NCBI RefSeq assembly: GCF_009857845.1
Contig: NZ_WWEQ01000024.1
Span: forward strand, 1-42,508
Reading direction: 5' to 3'
DNA length: 42,508 bases
Origin: Brevibacterium rongguiense
GTDB lineage: Bacteria > Actinomycetota > Actinomycetes > Actinomycetales > Brevibacteriaceae
The position numbers and the translations under genes were made by a program. The notes beneath the pieces were generated by a model. It had not been told where the DNA came from, searched no databases, and was given only the letters and a program-made list of their open reading frames with translations. How positions within the stretch are numbered: the first letter of the stretch is position 1; every line of letters begins with the position of its first letter. Below, in pieces: positions 37,670-42,508 of this stretch.

Positions 37670-38341
37670 CTATGCCAGCCCGTTGCCCGCGCCGGCGAGC
37701 GCGGCGGTCCACTCGGCCACGGTGGCGACGTCGGCCTGGCGCGGGAAGACGGAGTCCATGAGCACCTCGTGCACCTCGGGGCTGCGGTCGGCGCAGGCAT
37801 CGGCGAGCACGGTGAGCTCGAAGTCCATGTCCGCGGCCATCCGCACGGTGGTGAGGACCACGCCGGCCGTGGCGACCCCGGCGAGCACGAGGCGGCGGGC
37901 GCCGGAGGCCCGCAGCAGCACCTCGAGGTCGGAGCCGGCGAACGCGCCGATCCGCTTCTTCGTCACGAGCGGCTCGTCGTCCCGGCGCTCCAGCTCGGCG
38001 GCGAGCTCGGTGCCGGGGTTGCCGATGAGGAGCCGGTCGCCCGCCTGGGCGGCGAGCGCCTGGAAGCCCGCGTTGGAGGCGCTGAGCTCTGGGAAGCCGG
38101 GACGGAACGCCGCGCGCACGAAGACGACGGGGACACCGTGGGCGCGGGCCGCGCGCGCAGCCCGCGCGGCGGCGGTGAGCGCGGTGGCCGTCTCGAAGCC
38201 GGCCAGGATGCCCTGCTGGTAGTCCATGAGCAGGAGCGCCGTTGCGGTGGGCTCCGCGGCGCGGGCCGCGGCGGGGGCTGCAGCGCGAGTCGAGGCGTCT
38301 GTGGAGGCACGAGAGGACGAATCCGTGTGTGTCGGCGTCAT
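37670..38341 (-). CDS. Isochorismatase-fold hydrolase without the canonical Cys
   Basis: A protein of 223 residues from ATG 38341, with an isochorismatase-like alpha/beta fold. The first catalytic Asp is in ALLLMDYQQGI, the Lys in LVTKKRIGAFAGSDL and the expected cis-peptide segment is GVATAGVVLTTVRMAADMDF. In cysteine hydrolases this last segment normally carries Cys (TDVCV); here it is AGVV, so the nucleophile is missing. Either this subfamily is non-cysteine or it has a non-hydrolytic role. The first 35 residues are Ser/Thr/Ala-rich. A GTG at 38347 would add two residues, but a -10 box spaced six bases favours the ATG. It is divergent from marR-MFS and may be a target of that MarR. Confidence 0.85.
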   Translation of the reverse strand: MTPTHTDSSSRASTDASTRAAAPAAARAAEPTATALLLMDYQQGILAGFETATALTAAARAARAARAHGVPVVFVRAAFRPGFPELSASNAGFQALAAQAGDRLLIGNPGTELAAELERRDDEPLVTKKRIGAFAGSDLEVLLRASGARRLVLAGVATAGVVLTTVRMAADMDFELTVLADACADRSPEVHEVLMDSVFPRQADVATVAEWTAALAGAGNGLA

Positions 38342-38347
38342 GCCCAC

Positions 38348-38376
38348 ATTCGATCACGCTTTATTGTTCAGATCAA
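38348..38376 (-). promoter_or_regulatory. Promoter of the isochorismatase-fold gene
   Basis: On the minus strand TTGATC (38371-38376) and TCGAAT (38348-38353) are separated by 17 bp, a consensus spacing. The ATG at 38341 follows the -10 after six bases, so the mRNA is probably leaderless. Confidence 0.6.
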
Positions 38377-38406
38377 CCTGTTCAGTCTGGCCTGTACATC
38401 TATCCA
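38365..38406. promoter_or_regulatory. Three 14-bp direct repeats in the marR intergenic region
   Basis: Units begin with TGTTCAG (38365), TGTTCAG (38379) and TGTACAT (38393), each 14 bp long; the first two share 7 leading bases, and CC ends both. They overlap the -35 of the divergent gene and sit just before the marR -10, where a regulator would control both directions. Confidence 0.45.
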
Positions 38407-38415
38407 CGGGCTCCC

Positions 38416-38421
38416 TAGGGT
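38416..38421 (+). promoter_or_regulatory. Leaderless -10 box for marR
   Basis: TAGGGT, then six bases (GGGCGC), then the ATG at 38428. TGTACA at 38393-38398 is 17 bp upstream but does not look like a -35. Confidence 0.5.
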
Positions 38422-38427
38422 GGGCGC

Positions 38428-39018
38428 ATGGCCTCCTCTTCCGCACGCTCAGCCGAGCACGTGCCCGCTCCGTCCCCCGGCGACCCGAACGAACCCCGGC
38501 CCGAGTCCCGGCCCAGTGGCCCGCTCGCCGCGCGCGCGGCCCACGAGACCCGCGTCGCCCTGCGCCGCATGCTCCACGCCCTGCGCGCCGTGGACGACGA
38601 CAACGGGCTGAGCCCCACCGAGGCATCGGCGCTGGCCCGGATCGCGAAGAACGAGGCGGCAACCGCCTCGGGCCTGGCCGCCGTCGAGGGCGTGCGCCCG
38701 CAGTCCATGGCGGCCGTGCTCGCCAAGCTCGAGTCGCGCGGGCTCATCCACCGCTCCCCCGACCCCACGGACGGCCGCCGCCAGCTCGTCACGCTGGCCG
38801 AGCCGGGCCGTGCAGTCCACGAGGGCAACCGATCCGCACGCGAGGAGTGGCTGAGCGCCGCAATCGCCGGCGAGTGCACGCAGGCCGAGGCGCGCACCCT
38901 CCTGGCCGCCGCGCAGATCGTCAGCCGCCTCGCCGCCCCGCGCCGGGTTCCCGAGCAGCGGCCTTCCGGGGAGCGGGCTTCTGGGGAGCGGCTTCCCGAA
39001 CAGCGGCGGGCCCGGTGA
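38428..39018 (+). CDS. MarR family transcriptional regulator
   Basis: A 196-residue winged-helix regulator. A Ser/Pro-rich lead of about 35 residues is followed by the dimerisation helix (AHETRVALRRMLHALRA). The DNA-binding part comes next: LSPTEASALARIAKNEAATA, recognition helix VRPQSMAAVLAKLESRGLIH, wing RSPDPTDGRRQLVTLAE. MarR proteins typically repress an adjacent exporter and release DNA on ligand binding. The stop overlaps the MFS transporter GTG (GTGA), and three 14-bp repeats precede the gene, suggesting autoregulation together with the divergent isochorismatase-fold gene. Confidence 0.9.
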   Translation: MASSSARSAEHVPAPSPGDPNEPRPESRPSGPLAARAAHETRVALRRMLHALRAVDDDNGLSPTEASALARIAKNEAATASGLAAVEGVRPQSMAAVLAKLESRGLIHRSPDPTDGRRQLVTLAEPGRAVHEGNRSAREEWLSAAIAGECTQAEARTLLAAAQIVSRLAAPRRVPEQRPSGERASGERLPEQRRAR

Positions 39019-40631
39019 CGAGGCGCGACGCGGCCGGCGCCGGTCGAGGCGCGGGCCCGGCGCGCACCTCGGGACCGGCGCGCACCTCGGGACCGGCGCG
39101 CACCTCGGGCACCGCCCGCGCCTCGGGAGCGGCCTTCGACCGGCGCCTGCTGGGGCCGATGATCCTGGGGGCGATCCTCAACCCGATCAACTCCTCGATC
39201 ATCGCGGTGGCCCTCGTGCCGATCGGGGCGGCGTTCGGGGCACCGGCCTCGCAGACGGCGTGGCTCGTGTCCGCGCTGTACGTGACCACCGCGATCGGCC
39301 AGCCGCTCACGGGCCGCCTCGTCGACCTGTTCGGCCCCCGCCGCGTGTACCTCGTCGGCACCTCGCTGACGGGGGTGGCCGGGGTGATCGGCGCGCTGGC
39401 ACCGGGCATCGGGGTGCTCATCCTGGCGCGCGTCATCCTGGGCCTGGGCACGTGCGCGGGCTACCCGGTGACCATGCACCTCATCCGCCATGAGGCCAAG
39501 CGCACCGGCCGGGCCAGCCCCGCCGGGGTCCTCACTGCGGTCGCCGTGGCCACGCAGACGGTCTCCGTGCTGGGGCCCACGCTGGGCGGGCTCCTCATCG
39601 ACCTGGGCGACTGGCGGCTGACGTTCGCGCTCAACATCCCCCTGGCCCTGGCGTGTCTGGTGTTGGGCTGGCTCTACCTGCCCCGTGAGACGCTCGCCGG
39701 CGAGGGCTGTGCCGACTCGGGCGGCACCGAGGCGGATGCAGCCGGGGCGGGTGGCACCGGGTTAAGCGGCGCCGAGGCGGGTACAACCGGAGCAGTCAGC
39801 GCCGGGGCAGGCACTGCCCGGGCAGGCGGGGCCCGCAGCACAGGCGGCAGCCTCCTCGTGCGGTTGGATCCACTGGGTGTCGCGCTGTTCTCGGCGGCGC
39901 TCATCGCGCTCATGTTCTTCCTCATGGCTCTCGATGCCGCCCACCTGTGGCTGCTGGGCACCGCCGCGGCGGCGGCAGCGCTGTTCACCTGGCGCGAGCT
40001 GCGGGCCGCGCAGCCGTTCATCGACGTGCGGGTCTTCGCCTCGAGCGCACCGCTGCTCGTCACGTATGTGCGGATGACGCTGACGGCCACCGTCTCCTAC
40101 TGCTTCGTCTACGGCTTCACGCAGTGGCTCGAGGAGGGCCGCGGGCTCAGCCCCACCCTCGCCGGCCTCATGCTCCTGCCGACGTTCGCCACCGGCATCG
40201 TGGGATCCGCATTGTGGGGCCGCAAGCCGGGCGTCCGGGCAAAGCTGCTCGTGGGCGCGCTCGCCCAGGCGGCTGGCAGCGCGCTGCTGTTCGCCGTGGA
40301 GCCGGGCGCGGCGATCTGGCTCATCGTTGCGGTGGCGCTCGTCTTCGGTGTGCCGCAGGGCATCCTCAACCTCGCGGTGCAGAACACGCTGTACTACCAG
40401 GCGCGCGACGAGTTCATCGGCGCGGCCTCCGGCCTGCTGCGCACGTTCATGTACGTGGGCGCGATCGCGGCCTCCGCGGCCACGGGCCTCGTCTACGCCG
40501 CCGAGGTGGGCACCGGCGGCCTGCACCGTCTCGCCGTGCTCATGGTGGCGGCATCCGCCCTGCAGGTCGTCATCACCCTCGCCGACCGCTCGCTCCTCGC
40601 GACCGACCGTCAGGCAGTGAATGGGGGGTGA
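39015..40631 (+). CDS. MFS drug/metabolite exporter
   Basis: A major facilitator transporter of 538 residues. After a 40-residue N-terminus of repeated GPARTS units, the first helix has LGPMILGAILNPINSSIIAVAL, followed by the motif LVDLFGPRRVYLVGT (motif A) and ARVILGLGTCAGYPVTMHLI. About 12-14 helices are present; a long Gly/Ala/Thr-rich cytoplasmic loop of about 50 residues lies in the middle (around 220-275). The layout fits drug:proton antiporters. GTG at 39015 overlaps the marR stop, so regulator and exporter are translated together. The substrate is unknown. An excellent terminator follows. Confidence 0.9.
   Translation: MTRRDAAGAGRGAGPARTSGPARTSGPARTSGTARASGAAFDRRLLGPMILGAILNPINSSIIAVALVPIGAAFGAPASQTAWLVSALYVTTAIGQPLTGRLVDLFGPRRVYLVGTSLTGVAGVIGALAPGIGVLILARVILGLGTCAGYPVTMHLIRHEAKRTGRASPAGVLTAVAVATQTVSVLGPTLGGLLIDLGDWRLTFALNIPLALACLVLGWLYLPRETLAGEGCADSGGTEADAAGAGGTGLSGAEAGTTGAVSAGAGTARAGGARSTGGSLLVRLDPLGVALFSAALIALMFFLMALDAAHLWLLGTAAAAAALFTWRELRAAQPFIDVRVFASSAPLLVTYVRMTLTATVSYCFVYGFTQWLEEGRGLSPTLAGLMLLPTFATGIVGSALWGRKPGVRAKLLVGALAQAAGSALLFAVEPGAAIWLIVAVALVFGVPQGILNLAVQNTLYYQARDEFIGAASGLLRTFMYVGAIAASAATGLVYAAEVGTGGLHRLAVLMVAASALQVVITLADRSLLATDRQAVNGG
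39061..39114 (+). repeat. 18-bp x3 minisatellite in the MFS gene
   Basis: Units at 39061-39078 and 39079-39096 are identical and the one at 39097-39114 differs near its end. They encode Gly-Pro-Ala-Arg-Thr-Ser repeats at the transporter N-terminus, in frame. Confidence 0.9.
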
Positions 40632-40642
40632 GCGGGCTCGGA

Positions 40643-40680
40643 CCGCTGCCCGGCAAGGCAGCGGGACTCCTTTGTTTTTG
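40643..40680 (+). terminator. Classical intrinsic terminator of marR-MFS
   Basis: CCGCTGCC (40643-40650), loop CGGCAA, GGCAGCGG (40657-40664), then a T-rich tail ending CTTTGTTTTTG. It lies 11 bp after the transporter stop. Confidence 0.9.
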
Positions 40681-40698
40681 TGCCTGTGTAGCACGGCC

Positions 40699-40735
40699 GG
40701 GCCGAGGCGAGCGCCCCATGGCGCCGCCTCGGCCC
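40699..40735 (-). terminator. Hairpin downstream of the minus-strand secreted protein locus
   Basis: GGGCCGAGGCG (40699-40709) pairs perfectly with CGCCTCGGCCC (40725-40735). Inside, GCGCC (40711-40715) pairs with GGCGC (40720-40724) around a four-base loop. It lies 10 bp beyond the stop of the duplicated domain fragment. Confidence 0.75.
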
Positions 40736-40745
40736 TGCCGCCCGG

Positions 40746-40926
40746 TCAGCGAGTGACGCGCACCGTAGTGGCGGCACTCATCTTCGCGCCGCCGACCACG
40801 GTCACTCGAACGGTCGCACGGTAGGTGCCCGCGTGCGCCTTCTTCAGCGCACCCGACTTCTTCGCCACCCACACGGCCTTGCCGTTGCGCAGCGTGGACG
40901 TGGCCATGCTGCGCCCAGCGGCTACC
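40746..40926 (-). pseudogene. Remnant duplicate of the last domain of the adjacent secreted protein
   Basis: Downstream of the secreted protein stop, a frame from about 40907 reads MATSTLRNGKAVWVAKKSGA and ends KMSAATTVRVTR. It aligns with the final 50 residues of the upstream gene (RGKAVWTVKRTGGLKHAGTG and TMSAAGSFRVVR), with about half of positions alike. It lacks a signal peptide and the first half of the domain, and the ATG has no ribosome site. This looks like an old partial tandem duplication, or the broken end of a formerly longer repeat protein. A translated short protein cannot be excluded. Confidence 0.65.
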
Positions 40927-41739
40927 TCAGCGGACGACGCGGAACGACCCCGCGGCGGACATCGTTCGAGCCCCGATCTCAACCTGAACCTTGGCCGACA
41001 CCCGGTACACGCCGGTTCCGGCGTGTTTGAGGCCGCCTGTGCGCTTCACCGTCCACACCGCCTTGCCCCGCTTGTCCACGCGCACGGTGCGCTTGAGCGT
41101 GTGGTGCCCCTTCTTGACAGTGATGAACACCTTGCCACCGGGCTGACCGCCGGAGACGACCAGGCGCTCGCCGCGCTTGCGGAACGTGCCGTCCGCGATG
41201 CGGGTGCGGGCGACTGCCACGTCCGGGCGCACGGTGAACCGCACCGACGTCTCATGCCAATCCTGGGTTTTCCCGAACGAGTAGAGCACGCGGTGCAGAC
41301 CGGGATCGAATCGCTTGGCATCGAGCCAGCCGTTGAAGGGGCGCAGCTTGGCCGTTGCCACACCACGCCTGTTGGCCTTGGTGGCGTTGCTGAGTGTCGT
41401 GAAGCCGTCCCAATGGGTTTCGGTGCCGAAGCGCACCCGCGTACCTGGTTTCACGTGCGAGGCGCGGATCGTCACGCCGCGCTTGGTCGCACTCGAAACG
41501 GTGATGTGCTTGCTCACCACGGTCAGCTTCGGGCGGGCCGAGCGCTTGGCGGCCTGCGCATGCGCTGCTGCCGGCGCCTGGGCCGCGGTGGAGTGGGAGC
41601 CCACCGCAGCGGCACGGGCGATTGCGGCCGGCTGGGCCTGGGGTGCAGCGCCGACAGACGCCTGCACCGGCTGCACACCGGTGAGTGCCAGAGCGAGGGC
41701 CGCGCCGGCGGAAACGGGCAGCAGGAAGAGCTTCTTCAT
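40927..41739 (-). CDS. Secreted repeat-domain protein of unknown function
   Basis: A 270-residue exported protein that I do not recognise. The signal peptide is MKKLFLLPVSAGAALALALT to VQPVQAS, followed by an Ala/Gln-rich region of about 45 residues. Two Ig-like beta domains follow (about 75-165 and 170-270). The second reads ERLVVSGGQPGGKVFITVKK, then TVRVDKRGKAVWTVKR and YRVSAKVQVE, a pattern like bacterial Ig-like wall-associated modules. The mature part is strongly basic and has no Cys. ATG at 41739 follows AAGGA. The gene is preceded by a leader of about 100 bases with a dyad. Confidence 0.78.
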   Translation of the reverse strand: MKKLFLLPVSAGAALALALTGVQPVQASVGAAPQAQPAAIARAAAVGSHSTAAQAPAAAHAQAAKRSARPKLTVVSKHITVSSATKRGVTIRASHVKPGTRVRFGTETHWDGFTTLSNATKANRRGVATAKLRPFNGWLDAKRFDPGLHRVLYSFGKTQDWHETSVRFTVRPDVAVARTRIADGTFRKRGERLVVSGGQPGGKVFITVKKGHHTLKRTVRVDKRGKAVWTVKRTGGLKHAGTGVYRVSAKVQVEIGARTMSAAGSFRVVR

Positions 41740-41817
41740 GAACGGTCCTTGAGAGAGGAGGGGAGTCATCGTCGCTGCCGCAGTGGAGAGCGGAAACGAC
41801 GAGGGGTTCCGTAGCGA

Positions 41818-41853
41818 GGAATATGGGGAGCCCCTCATTCCTTCGCGATCATA
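41818..41853 (-). promoter_or_regulatory. -10 box and leader dyad of the secreted protein gene
   Basis: TATGAT on the minus strand at 41848-41853 is the best -10 in the window, 108 bp before the ATG. Just downstream, GGAAT...GGGG (41818-41828) mirrors CCCC...ATTCC (41831-41841): nine paired positions with a symmetrical two-base gap. It would form either an RNA hairpin at the transcript start or an operator. Confidence 0.5.
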
Positions 41854-42029
41854 CTACGTTTTTCGGCAGGAAAACCCCGCAGGCGCACACGGAGTGGAGC
41901 ACCCGTCAATCGCTCCGCGGACCCCCACCGCTGACGCTCCCCATCACCCCGCACGCAATCGCAACCCGCCTTGTCCCGCAGGTCGGCACGACGGTCACCA
42001 CCACGCCTCGTGACTCGCGGCTCGCAGGG

Positions 42030-42250
42030 GCCCCAGTCCGCCCTGGCGCGCGGGTTTGCGAGGCAGCTCTCGTGCCCCCGGTGACGAGCGGTTCACCCTG
42101 CGGCGCAGGCCCGCGAGGCGCCTGTTCCACCTCCCACGCGACCCGAAGCCCGCCCTGCCATGCAGGCCTGTGAGGCGACTCGAACAACTCCCCGCGACGA
42201 GTGGTTCACAGTGCCATGCGGCTTAGTGAGGCGCCTGTCACGATTCCCCC
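42030..42250. repeat. Degenerate 55-57-bp tandem repeat array
   Basis: About four head-to-tail units of 55-57 bp, clearest at 42080-42136, 42137-42192 and 42193-42248. Common positions are GCGACGAG or similar at the start, CCCTGC-NNN-GCAGG in the middle (a 5-bp dyad intact in two units), GAGGCG about base 36 and CTCCCC at the end. The period is not a multiple of three, so it is non-coding. Confidence 0.6.
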
Positions 42251-42266
42251 GCGACTCGCAGATCGC

Positions 42267-42321
42267 GGTTCGCAGTGACTAAGGGTTCGCAGTGACTCGC
42301 AGTTGGCAGTGACTCGCAGTT
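42267..42321. repeat. 17-bp short tandem repeat
   Basis: Repeated GGTTCGCAGTGACT / GGCAGTGACTCGCAGTT units directly after the longer repeat array; the CGCAGTGACT core is at 42271 and 42288, and GCAGTGACT recurs at 42306. Confidence 0.7.
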
Positions 42322-42451
42322 CGCTTCTATTCACAGTTCAGCTCGCAGCACTGACCGACAAGACAGCTGTCACCGCTCACCGGGACTGATGCACGATCAG
42401 GTGTCACATGATCTGTGGCGCCGTGCGGCGTTGCAGGGAAGGATGTGCGCC

Positions 42452-42508
42452 ATGCCCGCTCCCTATCCCCAAGAGTTCCGTGAGGACGTCGTCCGCGTCG
42501 CGAGGAAC
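42452..42508 (+). mobile_element. Start of an IS3-type transposase OrfA (runs off the right edge)
   Basis: Only the first 19 codons are present: MPAPYPQEFREDVVRVARN. This opening is characteristic of the small helix-turn-helix transposase subunit (OrfA) of IS3-like elements in actinobacteria, where PYPxEFRxDVVxVAR precedes the HTH. ATG at 42452 has GGGAAGGA about nine bases upstream. The rest of the element lies outside the window, so completeness cannot be judged. The left inverted repeat is not certain; it should lie between about 42350 and 42430. Confidence 0.8.

Larger units (their letters stand above)
41740..42451. other. 712-bp non-coding region: leader, degenerate repeats, IS end
   Basis: No convincing gene. 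From left to right it holds the leader and promoter of the secreted protein (41740-41860), about 170 bp without recognised features, a degenerate 55-57-bp tandem array (about 42030-42250), a 17-bp repeat (42267-42321), and the upstream part of an insertion sequence. Short dyads near the right end are GACAGCTGTC (42362-42371) and GATCA/TGATC (42395-42413), which may belong to the IS end. Base composition is visibly less GC-rich than in the core genes. Confidence 0.65.

Noticed and set aside
42030..42250. Integron attC sites
   Set aside because: The size of 55-57 bp would fit small attC sites, but no paired RYYYAAC and GTTRRRY boxes are seen and there are no cassettes or integrase in view.
42030..42321. 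CRISPR array
   Set aside because: Units are degenerate along their whole length, with no identical repeats separated by unique spacers and no cas genes.

Overview
The window is chromosomal DNA of a very GC-rich actinobacterium, most likely of the order Micrococcales. The evidence is a mycothiol-pathway deacetylase (MshB), a monomeric NADP-dependent isocitrate dehydrogenase, many GTG starts, four-base ATGA/GTGA stop-start overlaps, and a repeated leaderless promoter layout in which a TANNNT-like hexamer lies 6-7 bases before an ATG. The genus cannot be named from sequence alone. No rRNA, tRNA or CRISPR array was recognised.

Layout. 1-9.6 kb (minus strand): a peptide ABC transporter (oppA, an unusually long oppB, oppC and a fused oppDF), followed by typA and mshB, which runs off the left edge. 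The order OppA-family protein / typA / mshB recalls the mycobacterial lpqW-typA-mshB neighbourhood. 9.9-12.3 kb: a membrane PH-domain protein, a metallo-beta-lactamase-fold hydrolase, and a pair of small-multidrug-resistance (SMR) genes preceded by an element that closely matches the guanidine-III riboswitch; together they form a guanidinium sensing and export unit. 12.3-15 kb (minus): an Old Yellow Enzyme-type reductase, an alpha/beta hydrolase and thymidine kinase. 15.2-17.9 kb (plus): isocitrate dehydrogenase and a LapA-like membrane protein. 17.9-22.6 kb: a flavin monooxygenase-like protein, an ABM-fold monooxygenase, an OsmC protein, a lipid kinase and an NlpC/P60 endopeptidase. 22.7-29 kb (plus): a small secreted protein, a peptidoglycan amidase with LGFP repeats, then an operon of a HerA-like ATPase, a PIG-L deacetylase and a patatin phospholipase. 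29-33 kb: a YchJ protein and thiol peroxidase facing an amidohydrolase/DUF808 pair across a 22-bp bidirectional promoter, then a polysaccharide deacetylase lipoprotein and a VOC protein with no proper stop. 33-38.3 kb (minus): a PTH2-like protein, SufE and a rhodanese in one operon; a 46-residue plus-strand ORF; DUF1697; an alpha/beta hydrolase; an isochorismatase-fold protein. 38.4-40.6 kb (plus): MarR and an MFS exporter. 40.7-42.5 kb: a secreted repeat-domain protein with a downstream remnant copy of its last domain, 0.7 kb of non-coding DNA carrying degenerate 55-57-bp tandem repeats, and the start of a transposase orfA at the right edge.

Most of the window is ordinary core chromosome. 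The notable features are the guanidine-III riboswitch with its paired SMR exporter, the extremely compact bidirectional leaderless promoter, an OppB with about six extra membrane segments, a wealth of 17/18-bp minisatellites in coding and intergenic DNA, and the degenerate repeat array beside the insertion sequence. I did not find a convincing defence island or biosynthetic cluster.
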